Assembly: GCA_023417815.1 (NCBI GenBank)
Contig: JAEZEI010000014.1
Location: 17,106-81,105 of the forward strand
DNA length: 64,000 nucleotides
From: Bacteroidota bacterium
Lineage (GTDB): Bacteria; Bacteroidota; Bacteroidia; Chitinophagales; Chitinophagaceae
Direction: 5' to 3'
Shown here: positions 18,001 through 25,966 of the stretch, piece by piece
Layout: each line of letters begins with the position of its first letter
How positions within the stretch are numbered: position 1 is the stretch's first letter
The notes under the pieces: model-generated
The model's database searches: none
What the model was told of the DNA's origin: nothing
Seen by the model: only the letters and a program-made list of their open reading frames with translations
Program-made: the position numbers and the translations under genes

Positions 18001-19025
18001 TTACTTATACCGACAACTCCGTTTCAGCCAATACAGCCTATTATTACAGGGTACGGGCAGTTAACGGAGGCGTGCAAAGTGCGTACACGAACATTGCAAA
18101 AGTGAATGTGGCTCAAAAGATCGTTCTTGTGAACTTCAATGTAGATGCAGCGCAAAATGCGCCATCACCATGGAATAACACAGCCGGCCCTTCTATCCAG
18201 GGTGCAATATTCCCTAACCTGGTAGATCAGAACCTGATCAACACAGGATTTGAAATGGAGATAACTCATTCATTCAACGGGGCAGGTTTTGCCGGTGTTA
18301 ACGGAGCGGGTGTATTCCCTGCAAATGTTATGGTGAGCAATTACTGGACGGATGCCGGGCAGCTTTCACAATGGAAGATCTCTAACCTGCACCTGAAGAA
18401 AAAATACAGGATCGGTATATTCGGAAGCAATGCCAATGTGCAGAATTCAACAGCTAACTACACCATAAATGGAAAAACGGTTATGCTGAACAGCTACCTG
18501 AATAATTCCAAGGTGGTTTACCTGAACGACATATCGCCTGATGAAAATGGTGTGATCTTCCTGGATTGCCGTACGGCACTTGGTTCTCCATACAGCTTCC
18601 ACGGAGCGATTACCATCGAATACTATGATGACGATGAAGCAGCTCCGGCTATGGGTCGTCCTTCAGAAGAAGAACATCCATATACACAGGTAGAAGAAGT
18701 GAAAGGAGATGTTGCAGGAAGGGCAGTAGCTGTAAAAGTAGAAGAGCCTGTTCGTGATAATGATATAAGTGTATTCCCTAATCCATTCACGCAATCTATA
18801 AAAGTGCAGCTTGATACTGAAAACAGGTCAACCGTTGTTCTTCAATTGTTTGATATGAATTCGAGGCTGATACACAGGAGTGCCGCTTTAAATACAATTC
18901 CAGGAAAAAATGTGCTGTCGTTGGATATTCCGGCGGGCAAGCCACTCAATCCCGGCAATTATGTCCTCAGTGTAATGATTGATGGCAGACTATCCAAAAC
19001 AGTTAAACTCGTAAAAGTTAACTAG
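12015..19025 (+). CDS. Giant secreted multidomain esterase with T9SS sorting domain
   Basis: 2336 residues. Signal peptide 1-22 (ends FAGRTFAQ). An alpha/beta-hydrolase esterase domain (about 60-290) has GLSSG with nucleophile S178, a probable acid D228 (GGQDAS) and H260 (NGGHG). Then come FN3 modules (about 451-545, 553-640), a PA14-like domain (639-783), FN3 (791-880), a LamG/concanavalin-like domain (880-1097), FN3 (1107-1200), two cadherin-like modules (1201-1392) and a malectin-like module (1394-1570). FN3 (1574-1665), a cadherin-like module (1666-1760), malectin-like (1762-1935), FN3 (1940-2030) and malectin-like (2034-2205) follow, then an acidic linker and a T9SS type A domain (about 2249-2336, VFPNPF). 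Likely a surface or secreted carbohydrate-binding esterase acting on an acylated polysaccharide; position at the head of the EPS arm fits self-polymer processing, but a foreign substrate is equally possible. Confidence 0.9.
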   Translation: MHKLLTLVIISLLAFAGRTFAQANILDPNDPNVIFTSTYKPPAPPYGPMAKWGHTNRLNWNPYNYGYKSYYYKGMAFRLKFPKTYQHNVNDGKKYPVFVFLHGLGEPGPIWDNEFHLVHGAQDHANKVDNGTFDGFLFYPQSASGYLQNYGPLINEMIDSLAKYVKADVDRVTLSGLSSGGQAVFDIVESFPKTYSYITPISAARDEFIPKFPDIVHIPIWISNGGQDASPTPEGVVTVINAFRNLGGYIKQSFYPNGGHGIWGNFWAEPGYYQSLNDAHKANPLVYFQRSEFCPGEPVNAKLGLQQGFNAYQWERNGVVIPGATSNTYTATSFGTYRGRFRRTASSAWSEWSPKPVVISEKQPTITPPIQVDGLMSIVLPAPDGNNTVKLKVPNTYASYEWRRVSDNALVSTASTFAAPVGSYKVKVTEQYGCTSAFGDVFNVIPASGANAPDAAANLTAVALSNSEIQLNWNDNPAPLNNETAFEIYRSLQPGTGYALIAKLGADILTYNDTELAPATKYHYIVRAVNNNGASPLSLEVSAITKSDVIAPTAPANLIVTGTTRSSVSLKWDASTDDIGVDRYEIYVNGVKSYASQNTSFTVNNLEALQSYSFNVRALDSTGNVSPPSAQVNAVAKLNGLSYKYYHGTWENLPDFSTLTPEKEGISPNVTLDPRTRDDNFAFLWEGYIKIPTTGTYTFETNSDDGSKLYIGQYSHTATPVVNNDGLHGGQYRSGTIQLTAGIHPIAVTFFEAGGGQSMNIYWRNNVGINNRTAIPNSAFSDNVNPSGSVPNPPVNLVVNANSYKQITVSWSDNSNNEQGFEVVRGTSLNGTYIPIGTVAANTTTFVDSVGLEPATKYYYRVRSVNEFGESEWLNVMKASWLFNNNVNDETGSSNTLTRNGNPPYSTDRKEGSHSVSFNGSSQYMELGFSSSGRFPSDEFTKRTVGLWIKPASNNISGSNKIIFEFGGNSGGLALRFNSGALQAGIANGSNRVTASRSNLTSQSAWNTNGWNHVAVVFDGDRLRLYVNAQEVANANPSYSSVPSSSSVSRIGYTNSSNAFNSSTSSAYYSGLMDNFVILDEALNSDGIEALMTHSYGAATTNALPPLPGVPTALNATAVSPSKIQLTWNDNSNNEQYFQIERSVTNSNSFRLLAEVPGSALATGTYLDSNLFSNTNYYYRVRAVGIGGNSAFTASASAKTLNNLPVFAPVSSFSMRYSSTRNLNISATDLDGEVLSFSFGQPLPSFAVFNNTGNGTASITFSPSIAQQGTYPIQIIVTDGNNGKDTLVFTLTVNSNNVPVINDVLPVLASEGAITNVPLTANDLDGNATLSYSLSGHPAFATVIDNGNGSGILRLTPGFASAGDYTFSVNVSDGAGGIGTEEINLTVANVEPQSETVYMSMRYGSAPAPAPWNNIQTPNTVNLLNSNGQATTTGIEFLGTNWNAGDAGAVTGNNSGVYPDVVIRDYFWFGIYGAPETVTFNLKGLTPGTRYNVTLFGSSSWTGVPNNGTTIYTHNGVSKPLYVHQNSQNTVTFNNIQANASGLIPITMTKAAGTPYGVLTSVVLQKPFDDGTAPVLPANLAGEPLQNGYVRLTWTDIAYNENNYLVKRATNPAGPFTTLNPGATNANETTYIDQNVASGTTYYYKLEATNENGSSGETNVVSVLTINKAPVLTALSDVFMKGGNAGVVNLVATDDGADVLTYTVSNLPAFANFQNTGNGLGTITFNPTVNDLGDYRQIIVKVTDNNGASAADTFNLTVTDPAVRTVYINFGPEGSGAQPAPWNNFIGYPFANYNYGTLTDDAGVNTGFTFRYLTQWTGGLILGMQTGDDSGVYPDNVIRSSVYTTTNGNHTMQFQGLDPAKRYNIAFLNSFNSGQNNVVTYTSGSQSVSIDGKYNTTMLASMNGLVPNASGIVQVTLNKPSATTFLMLNAIVIQEYAASTPIVRPENLFAESVLKTNEVKLTWTDRSSNETGFQVYRATNISGPYSLVTTVAANVFTYTDNSVSANTAYYYRVRAVNGGVQSAYTNIAKVNVAQKIVLVNFNVDAAQNAPSPWNNTAGPSIQGAIFPNLVDQNLINTGFEMEITHSFNGAGFAGVNGAGVFPANVMVSNYWTDAGQLSQWKISNLHLKKKYRIGIFGSNANVQNSTANYTINGKTVMLNSYLNNSKVVYLNDISPDENGVIFLDCRTALGSPYSFHGAITIEYYDDDEAAPAMGRPSEEEHPYTQVEEVKGDVAGRAVAVKVEEPVRDNDISVFPNPFTQSIKVQLDTENRSTVVLQLFDMNSRLIHRSAALNTIPGKNVLSLDIPAGKPLNPGNYVLSVMIDGRLSKTVKLVKVN

Positions 19026-19043
19026 AAAAACCTGACGTTAAAG

Positions 19044-19079
19044 AAAAATCTGGTATTTTTAAATACCAGATTTTTTCTT
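19044..19079 (+). terminator. Rho-independent terminator
   Basis: A 15-bp perfect stem built on AAATCTGGTATTT and its complement, with a 2-nt loop and a T-rich tail. It separates the esterase from the EPS genes downstream, so these need read-through or another promoter. Confidence 0.88.
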
Positions 19080-19137
19080 ATTTAACCGGTTCGTCCGGTG
19101 CTTTACCGATTGGATAATACCACAAAAAAGCAAAACC

Positions 19138-20013
19138 TTGAACCTTTTTAGAAACCCGGAATGGATTAAGGAGTTCGCGTATCCCTACGAACGGTATGAA
19201 AACATACCAGAGGAGGTTTTTGATGATATAAACAAACACCTCGATAATGTTCAGTCAACAGAGCCACTTGTAAGCGTTGTTATCACCGCCTATAATGAAG
19301 AAGTGGATATTCTTAAAACTGTTGGAAGCCTTTCGCGTAGCGTTACGTCATTTCCGTTTGAGATCATTGTTGTGAATAATAATTCGAACGACAATACACA
19401 ATCAACCTTAGACAGGCTGCACATCAGGAACTTTTTCCAGCCAATCCAGGGATGGGGACCAGGCAGGCAAATGGGAATGGAAAATGCAAAGGGCAAATTC
19501 ATACTTTTAGGCGATTCTGATTGTATTTATCCCAAATGCTGGATAGAAACCATGACAAAGGCACTTCACAAAAATGGTGTTGTATCTGTTTATGGCAGGT
19601 ATTCATTTATTAGTGAAAAAGGCTTTTCCAGGTTCCAGCTGTCCGTGCTTGAAACTTTCAAAGATCTGATCGCAGAGGTTCGTCATGTAAAGAGGCCTTT
19701 CCTGAACAGTTATGGCATGAGCATGGGGTTTGTACGCGAACTGGGAATGAAGGAAGGGTTCTATATGAATAAGACCCACGGCGAAGACGGAAGAATGTGC
19801 TATGACCTGATGAAATACGGGAAAGTTCACCAGGTGCGGTCACGTCCCAATCGTGTCTGGACTGGAGTAAGGACCCTCAAGAAAGGCGGAAGTTTCACCA
19901 ATGTGTTTTTAACCAGAATAATGAAAGAGTTGAAACGTTTTTCAATTTATTTCAACACCAAAATGAAATATCATCCTTCAAAAGCTATGGAGGAAACAGG
20001 TTCAAATCAATAA
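19138..20013 (+). CDS. Glycosyltransferase family 2
   Basis: 291 residues from a TTG start; no in-frame ATG exists until well inside the GT domain, so TTG is preferred. GT-A signatures are VSVVITAYNEEVDI, ILLGDSDCIYPKCW (DSD metal site), YGMSMGFVRELG and HGEDGRMCYDLMKYG (catalytic region). There is no membrane segment. It probably adds one sugar of the EPS repeat unit at the inner membrane. It ends 4 nt before the Wzc-like gene, so it belongs to the operon running to 28221. Confidence 0.88.
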   Translation: MNLFRNPEWIKEFAYPYERYENIPEEVFDDINKHLDNVQSTEPLVSVVITAYNEEVDILKTVGSLSRSVTSFPFEIIVVNNNSNDNTQSTLDRLHIRNFFQPIQGWGPGRQMGMENAKGKFILLGDSDCIYPKCWIETMTKALHKNGVVSVYGRYSFISEKGFSRFQLSVLETFKDLIAEVRHVKRPFLNSYGMSMGFVRELGMKEGFYMNKTHGEDGRMCYDLMKYGKVHQVRSRPNRVWTGVRTLKKGGSFTNVFLTRIMKELKRFSIYFNTKMKYHPSKAMEETGSNQ

Positions 20014-20017
20014 TAAT

Positions 20018-22198
20018 ATGGATCTCATATATTTTTTAAACGTACTTTATCGCCGCAAATGGATCATTCTTGGTCTATCCTTCCTGGCTGTACTTGCCGC
20101 CCTCGCGATAAAATGGAATAAGAAACCTTTGTACGAATCTGTAGCCCAGTATAGTACAGGATTCACAGCAGAAAAAGTAAGGCTTACAGATGGAACAGCG
20201 GCTGTAGACCTTTTTGGTGCTGATGTAAAATTCAACAACGTTATTGAAACTTTTAAGTCGCCACGGGTAGTGAGCAGGCTCTCTTATCGTTTGCTCCTGC
20301 ATGATCTTCAGAACCCGAATACAGCATACCGAAAACTGAATGACAAGCAGAGGAAAGATCCGTTACTTAAGGAGATCCATAAGGATACTGTGATCAGCAT
20401 CCTCATGGCCAAGATCGCTTCGGGCGACATGCTTCATACTGAGGTGAACAATGAAAGACTGGTATTGGAATATCTAAAACTTTACGAGTATGACCATTAC
20501 AGCATCCTCCAGTTCATGAACATCAGGAGGGTTGACAGGACGGATTATCTCGATATTGTTTTCTGGTCGGAGAACCCGGAACTATCTGCGTGGGTTGTAA
20601 ATACGATGGGGGATGAATTTCTTAATTTCTACCGCGGGCTTAATACGCAGCGTTCTGAAGAGAATGCATTAAGTATCCAGGCAATGCTTGATTTGCAGCA
20701 AAGAAAGGTTGACAGTATGGGCCAAACCCTGCTGAACGAAAAACTTACCCAGGGAACAATTGACCCGGTAAGCAGAAGCACCAGCGCCATGGAAACCGTG
20801 AGAGAGATTGAAACACAACTTGCTGCTGAAAAAAGCAAAAGAAATGTACACCAGAACAGGATCAATTACCTGAATGAGAGGATTAGAAACCTGGAAAGTG
20901 CATCCTCCGGATCGGGTGATGATGTGATAACCCTGACGAATAGAAGAAACACTCTCATGGCTGAATTGCAGCGCAGGGGAGGAACGGATGCAGCGCTTCA
21001 AAAAGAGATCGACGAAGTAAGGGCGGAGATCGTCAGGAAATCAGGTTCAGGTTCCTCAAAGAAAAGGAACCAGGAGATCGCCGATCTTAAGAACCAGGTT
21101 AATGAAGAAAATGCCCTGCTTCGCGCAGCAGAAACCACTATAGCAGATTATGAAGCAAGTATCAGGCGGTATATGGGCTTAACAAATGTAAATCCCGGCA
21201 GTTCTGTAAAAATGGATGTGCTCCGCGATCAGCTTGAGATCGAGAATAACCAGTTAAAAACGATCAAGGAAAAATATAACCAGGTTCAGGGCCTTGTTAA
21301 AGATGATCCTACGTCAAACTTTATACAAACAAGGATAGGTCAGCCTGCTATCGATCCTGAACCTAAAAGAACTATGCTTACCATGATGCTTTCAGGTGTA
21401 TCCATGTTCTTCCTTACCTCAGTGATATTTCTTTTCATTGAGATCTTTGACAGCTCTGTTAAAACACCTACTATTTTCAAGAAGCAGGTAAAAGTGAAGA
21501 TGAACAATGTGATGAACAAGGTGAATTTCAGGAAGATGGCTGTTGCAGATGTAATCCTTCAGGAGCTTGATGAAAAGAAACACAAGGGTGAAAATATATT
21601 CAAGAATAATGTAAGGAAATTGCGGCACGACCTGATGGATAGTGGCAAGAACATCTTTCTTGTTACAAGCACTCATAAAAAGGCAGGGAAATCCACGATC
21701 CTGGAAGCACTTGCAGCCAGCCTGTTATTAAGCAGGAAAAAAGTTTTATTGATCGATCTCAATTTTACCAATAATTCGCTTACACACCGTTTCGATTGCA
21801 CCCAGTATATCCAGGATATTGCTGAAAAAGTAGACTACGCACGCCCATTTGAACAACAGAACCTGGTTGGAAAAACACCGTATGAAGATCTGGATATCCT
21901 TGGTTGCAAGGAAGGTAATTTCACACCTTCGGAGGCTTTGTTCAATGTTGATATGAACAAGCTGCTGGAATTATTCAGGTCGCATTACGATTATATTCTC
22001 ATAGAAGGGGCTGCACTTAATTATTTTGCAGACAGTAAGGAACTATCTCATTATACAGAAGGAGTGATCACTGTTTTCTCCGCTGAAGATGCTGTAACCC
22101 ATGCGGATAATGAATCCCTCCGATTTGTGGGTAACCTGGGAGATAAGAACCAGGGTATTGTGCTGAATGAAGTACGAACGGAGAACATTAATTCATAA
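20018..22198 (+). CDS. Wzc/GumC-like chain-length protein with degenerate BY-kinase-type ATPase domain
   Basis: 726 residues. Membrane segment 1 at about 15-32, a Wzz-type periplasmic region with a long coiled coil (about 225-430), membrane segment 2 at about 452-475, then a cytoplasmic CpsD/ParA-like domain. The P-loop STHKKAGKST is at about 548-558. The Walker A' strand reads LLIDLNFTN (usual D-x-D lost) and the Walker B position reads YILIEGAAL (Glu-Gly in place of Asp-Ser/Thr). The C-terminus has no tyrosine cluster. It should control EPS chain length and export, but classical tyrosine autophosphorylation is doubtful. Confidence 0.9.
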   Translation: MDLIYFLNVLYRRKWIILGLSFLAVLAALAIKWNKKPLYESVAQYSTGFTAEKVRLTDGTAAVDLFGADVKFNNVIETFKSPRVVSRLSYRLLLHDLQNPNTAYRKLNDKQRKDPLLKEIHKDTVISILMAKIASGDMLHTEVNNERLVLEYLKLYEYDHYSILQFMNIRRVDRTDYLDIVFWSENPELSAWVVNTMGDEFLNFYRGLNTQRSEENALSIQAMLDLQQRKVDSMGQTLLNEKLTQGTIDPVSRSTSAMETVREIETQLAAEKSKRNVHQNRINYLNERIRNLESASSGSGDDVITLTNRRNTLMAELQRRGGTDAALQKEIDEVRAEIVRKSGSGSSKKRNQEIADLKNQVNEENALLRAAETTIADYEASIRRYMGLTNVNPGSSVKMDVLRDQLEIENNQLKTIKEKYNQVQGLVKDDPTSNFIQTRIGQPAIDPEPKRTMLTMMLSGVSMFFLTSVIFLFIEIFDSSVKTPTIFKKQVKVKMNNVMNKVNFRKMAVADVILQELDEKKHKGENIFKNNVRKLRHDLMDSGKNIFLVTSTHKKAGKSTILEALAASLLLSRKKVLLIDLNFTNNSLTHRFDCTQYIQDIAEKVDYARPFEQQNLVGKTPYEDLDILGCKEGNFTPSEALFNVDMNKLLELFRSHYDYILIEGAALNYFADSKELSHYTEGVITVFSAEDAVTHADNESLRFVGNLGDKNQGIVLNEVRTENINS

Positions 22199-22208
22199 AC
22201 AACAGGGA

Positions 22209-23315
22209 ATGGCCTCAAAACCCGGCAGGTTAAAATGGATAGATTACGCTCGGGGAATTGCAATCATTCTCGTAGTGTACCGCCACGCATTTGAAGGACT
22301 CAAGGAATCAGGACTGGATGTATTCAGTCACATGTACCTGGAGTATGCGAATATTTTCTTTTTCAGTTTTCGCATGCCATTGTTCTTTATTGTTTCAGGG
22401 GTCTTCATTGTAATGAGCCTCCGAAAGCGCGGTCTTGGGAAATTTGTAGCCACCAAGGGAAAAACTATCCTGTATCCATATTTCCTCTGGGCATGTATCC
22501 AGCTTACGATCCAGCTTTTCTTTTCAGCCTATACGAATGGCAGCCCAACAGCGCAAACCTACCTGTACCTTTTTTACCTTCCACGAGAGATAGCTCATTT
22601 CTGGTACCTGTATGCATTATTCAATATTTCAGTGCTGTACGCATTCACGGTAGATGTTTTAAAATTCAGGTGGCCGCATAACATGGTTTTGGGAGCAATT
22701 TTGTTTGCACTTTCTATCTATACATGGCAAAACGATATTGTGACAGGGTTTGTTGGCGATATCTTACATTACTATATATTTTTCGCAATTGGAGATGCCG
22801 TATCAGGCTTTATCCTTGACCGTGACAAGTCACAATTGCTTGGAGCAACCAAAATGATCCTGGTTTTACTTATTCCATTTCTTGCAGGGCAGGCATATTT
22901 CCTTCTGGCGAATATGGATCATGCTGAAGCAAAATATATGTATGTTGAATATTACCAGCCGGTTGCTTTTCTATTAATCGCCTTAACAGGCTGTGCATTT
23001 GTAATTTCGATAAGTTTTCTTCTTCAAAGAACGAACAGGCTGAACTGGCTTTCTATCCTGGGTAGACATTCATTATATATATATGTGGCTCACGTGATCT
23101 TTTTTGCGGCAACGAGAATTTTCCTCAGGAATTTTTTCGATATACATAATGTTCCGGTGCTGCTTTTCTGCGGCATCATCGCCGGTCTTATTTTCCCGGT
23201 TCTCCTTTTTAAAATCTCTCAGAAAATAGGTATGTGGTGGTTATTTTCCCTGGAGAAGGAAACTCCTTCGCGCCGGCCTGTGAAATTAGCTGCAACATCT
23301 TCAGGACAAATTTGA
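22209..23315 (+). CDS. Acyltransferase family 3 (membrane O-acyltransferase)
   Basis: 368 residues from the ATG at 22209, chosen because it follows an ACAGGGA stretch and lies 10 nt after the preceding stop; an earlier in-frame ATG at 22167 would overlap the Wzc-like gene. IDYARGIAIILVVYRHAFEG gives the conserved R...H of acyltransferase-3 proteins, and about ten hydrophobic segments follow. These enzymes move acetyl or other acyl groups onto sugars across the inner membrane. In this operon it probably decorates the EPS. The stop overlaps the next start as TGATG. Confidence 0.9.
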   Translation: MASKPGRLKWIDYARGIAIILVVYRHAFEGLKESGLDVFSHMYLEYANIFFFSFRMPLFFIVSGVFIVMSLRKRGLGKFVATKGKTILYPYFLWACIQLTIQLFFSAYTNGSPTAQTYLYLFYLPREIAHFWYLYALFNISVLYAFTVDVLKFRWPHNMVLGAILFALSIYTWQNDIVTGFVGDILHYYIFFAIGDAVSGFILDRDKSQLLGATKMILVLLIPFLAGQAYFLLANMDHAEAKYMYVEYYQPVAFLLIALTGCAFVISISFLLQRTNRLNWLSILGRHSLYIYVAHVIFFAATRIFLRNFFDIHNVPVLLFCGIIAGLIFPVLLFKISQKIGMWWLFSLEKETPSRRPVKLAATSSGQI

Positions 23316-24661
23316 TGAAATATAAAAGTTGGATATCGTCCGGGATCTTCGGTGCATTACAAAAATTGTCAGTGCCCATATCAAGCGTGTTGATAACAAT
23401 GGTACTTGCTCATAAGGCCTTAACCAAACAGGAAATGGGTGTCTGGGCAATTTTCATGACGATAACAGCGGTAGTGGAATTGATAAGACAAGGCCTGGTC
23501 AAGACTTCACTTATAAAATTTTTAAACCACAGCGAACCTGCTGATCAGAAGTATGTTCTAACCGCAGCATTTCTGCTTAATGCATTTATTACTATAATCA
23601 CTGCGCTGGTAATTGCTTTATTTGCCGGGGCAATCGCTAATGCTCTTGAAGCCCCACAGCTCAGGGAAATGCTATATTACCTTCAGGCGGGCATGCTTAT
23701 TATGATCCCCTTTTCGCATTTTGAATGGCTGATGTATGGGAAAGGCCAGTTCCGCGGACTATTCTGGGTTTATTTTTTCAGGCAGGGTTTTACCCTGGTC
23801 GCAGTGTTGTTACTGTACCTGCTGGCGAATGAAGTTTCATTGAATATGCTGGTGGTGATCTATAATGCAGCCTTGCTGATAGGTACTATTGTGGCTTACC
23901 GTTATATAAAGCAATTTTTTGAGGGCTCCCTGTTTATTTCAATGGACTGGATATGGCGGCTCCTTCATTTCGGGAAGTATGTTTTTGCTTCAGGACTTAG
24001 CACCCTGGTTTTCCGTAGTGCCGACCAAATCATGCTTTCGCCCCTGATGGGAAGTACTGCATTCACAGCAAGCCAGAACGTTTCAATGCGCGTCATCAAT
24101 CTTTCTGATATTCCATCGCAGGTACTTGGTGATATCCTTTTTCCCAAAAGCGCGAAAAAAGAAACCAGCGAAAGTAAGGACAGGATCAAATATTATTACG
24201 AAAAGGCTGTAGGGGCCTCGTTGTGCATAATTCTTCCGATCATATTATTCATAGTTTTATTTCCCAAGGTCATAATATTGATTCTTGCCGGACCTCAATA
24301 CATGGATGCAATCCCATATTTGAGACTGATCGCTGGATGTGCAATATTCCTTGCATTTCTGAAGCAGTTCGGTGTGATAATGGACAGCACAGGTCATCCG
24401 GGAGTGAACCTGGTTTCAATATCCATCATGGCAGTTGTTCACGTTGGCCTGTGTTATTTATTTATAAGGGCTTACGGATTGATGGGAGCAGGTTATGCAT
24501 TATTGCTGTCTCATACCATTGGTTTCATACTCACTCAATACTTGTTATTCAGGTATTTCCGGGTAAATTTCACAGCCTGCTTTGTGTATGCATTTAAGTT
24601 CTACCCGGAATTTATTAGAATGGGCATTCAACGCAGGAAGTCAAAATTGAAAATGCAATGA
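23315..24661 (+). CDS. Wzx-like polysaccharide flippase
   Basis: 448 residues from the ATG at 23315 (MKYKSWISSGIFG), which overlaps the acyltransferase stop by 1 nt; a longer in-frame start at 23234 lies inside that gene and is rejected. The protein has about 12-14 membrane segments and the sequence style of the MATE/MOP exporter family, for example FRSADQIMLSPLMG and a long N-terminal amphipathic start. Expected role: flipping the undecaprenyl-linked repeat unit to the periplasmic side. Its stop overlaps the next gene as ATGA. Confidence 0.9.
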   Translation: MKYKSWISSGIFGALQKLSVPISSVLITMVLAHKALTKQEMGVWAIFMTITAVVELIRQGLVKTSLIKFLNHSEPADQKYVLTAAFLLNAFITIITALVIALFAGAIANALEAPQLREMLYYLQAGMLIMIPFSHFEWLMYGKGQFRGLFWVYFFRQGFTLVAVLLLYLLANEVSLNMLVVIYNAALLIGTIVAYRYIKQFFEGSLFISMDWIWRLLHFGKYVFASGLSTLVFRSADQIMLSPLMGSTAFTASQNVSMRVINLSDIPSQVLGDILFPKSAKKETSESKDRIKYYYEKAVGASLCIILPIILFIVLFPKVIILILAGPQYMDAIPYLRLIAGCAIFLAFLKQFGVIMDSTGHPGVNLVSISIMAVVHVGLCYLFIRAYGLMGAGYALLLSHTIGFILTQYLLFRYFRVNFTACFVYAFKFYPEFIRMGIQRRKSKLKMQ

Positions 24662-25851
24662 AAGGAAAGGATATTATAATGTTCGGGTTGCAGCCCTGGG
24701 ATATTCCTATTGGAAGCAATTTTAAGAATATGGCGCTTGAAATAGCGAAGGACAACAGGGTGCTGTATATAAACCGGCCATTGGACCGGGCAAGTCTTTA
24801 CCGTAATAAGAATAACCCGCAGATACAGGCCCGTATAAAAAGCAGAACATCAGGGGAAGGATTATTTTCCGAACCCGTTCCGGGGCTATCAACTTTTAAT
24901 CCTCGTGTAGTTCTTGAATCCATCAACTGGCTTCCGGATAATTTTCTGTATGATCTGTTCAACAAAAGGAATGGGAAAAAACTGGCAGGTGAAATTTTAT
25001 GGGCAGCTCAAAAGCTGGATCTTAAAGACCCCTGGTTAATCACGGACAACGATTTCTTTAATGGCCTTTATCTCTCCGAATATATCCAACCTGTCAAATG
25101 GGTGCATTATATACGCGACTTTTTATTAAGCCAGGAATACTTTCAAAAACATGGACATCGTGCTGAACCTGAAATGATGAGGAAGGCCGATGCCGTGGCT
25201 GCAAATTCGCTTTACCTGGCGAACTATGCAGCAAAATATAATCCTGTTGTTGCAGACATAGGGCAGGGGTGTGAGGTTGAAGAATTTATGACACCTGCAC
25301 CAGAACCCTGCGACATGATCTCAATCCCACATCCAAGGATAGGATATTGCGGATCCATCACATCTACCCGCCTGGATATTGCTTTGCTGGAGTTCATTGC
25401 CAGGCAACAGCCTGGATGGCATATTGTATTGGTAGGTCCCGAAGATGATAAATTCAGGGATTCGGCGCTTCATTCTCTTTCCAATGTTCATTTTACCGGT
25501 AGCAAAAAGCCGGAGGAACTTCCTGCATATGTGCACAGTTTTGATGTATGTATAAATCCCCAGGTGCTTAACCAGATGACCATCGGGAACTATCCGCGCA
25601 AAGTAGACGAATACCTGGCTGCAGGTAAACCCGTGGTGGCTACCAGAACAGAAGCCATGGAAGCTTTTGTTCCTTTGTGCATTCTTTGCAGTAATGGAGA
25701 GGAGTATATCAATGGCATCCGCAAAGCGCTTGAAACTTCCGGTGATGAAATTGAAATACGTGCAAGGAAGAAACTGGCAGGTTCCCATACATGGGAGGCC
25801 TCGGTGAATAAATTATATCAACTTTGTAAAAAGATAGAGCATGGATCGTAA
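24658..25851 (+). CDS. Glycosyltransferase, GT4/GT1-like
   Basis: 397 residues. The GT-B fold is indicated by the C-terminal donor half: RIGYCGSITSTRLDIALLEFIA, WHIVLVGPEDD, VHFTGSKKPEELPAYVHSFDVCINP and YPRKVDEYLAAGKPVVATRTEAM. The last is the equivalent of the E-x7-E donor loop. The N-terminus resembles the TuaH-like group of enzymes. No membrane span. It is translationally coupled to the flippase (ATGA) and overlaps the following small ORF by 11 nt. Confidence 0.86.
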   Translation: MKGKDIIMFGLQPWDIPIGSNFKNMALEIAKDNRVLYINRPLDRASLYRNKNNPQIQARIKSRTSGEGLFSEPVPGLSTFNPRVVLESINWLPDNFLYDLFNKRNGKKLAGEILWAAQKLDLKDPWLITDNDFFNGLYLSEYIQPVKWVHYIRDFLLSQEYFQKHGHRAEPEMMRKADAVAANSLYLANYAAKYNPVVADIGQGCEVEEFMTPAPEPCDMISIPHPRIGYCGSITSTRLDIALLEFIARQQPGWHIVLVGPEDDKFRDSALHSLSNVHFTGSKKPEELPAYVHSFDVCINPQVLNQMTIGNYPRKVDEYLAAGKPVVATRTEAMEAFVPLCILCSNGEEYINGIRKALETSGDEIEIRARKKLAGSHTWEASVNKLYQLCKKIEHGS

Positions 25852-25966
25852 TGAAGAGGTCACCTCAAAATCTGAAATGCAGAGTAAAAGCCTCACGGAG
25901 GTTCTTTCCCTGATTTTTGTTACACTCGTACTTGCAGGAATTTCAATTAAAATACTTTTCTTCTGA
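25841..25966 (+). CDS. 41-residue single-span membrane peptide (unrecognised)
   Basis: ATG at 25841 overlaps the glycosyltransferase stop by 11 nt, and the TGA at 25964-25966 overlaps the polymerase ATG as TGATG. The product is 41 residues: a charged, hydrophilic N-terminal half (MDRNEEVTSKSEMQSK) and one hydrophobic segment (about 20-41) ending KILFF. The double coupling argues for a real gene rather than a chance ORF. No family is recognised; a small partner of the Wzy-like protein is an inference. Confidence 0.6.
   Translation: MDRNEEVTSKSEMQSKSLTEVLSLIFVTLVLAGISIKILFF

Noticed and set aside
20018..22198. Active bacterial tyrosine kinase
   Set aside because: No C-terminal tyrosines and altered Walker A' and B motifs; only the chain-length/ATPase family call is kept.
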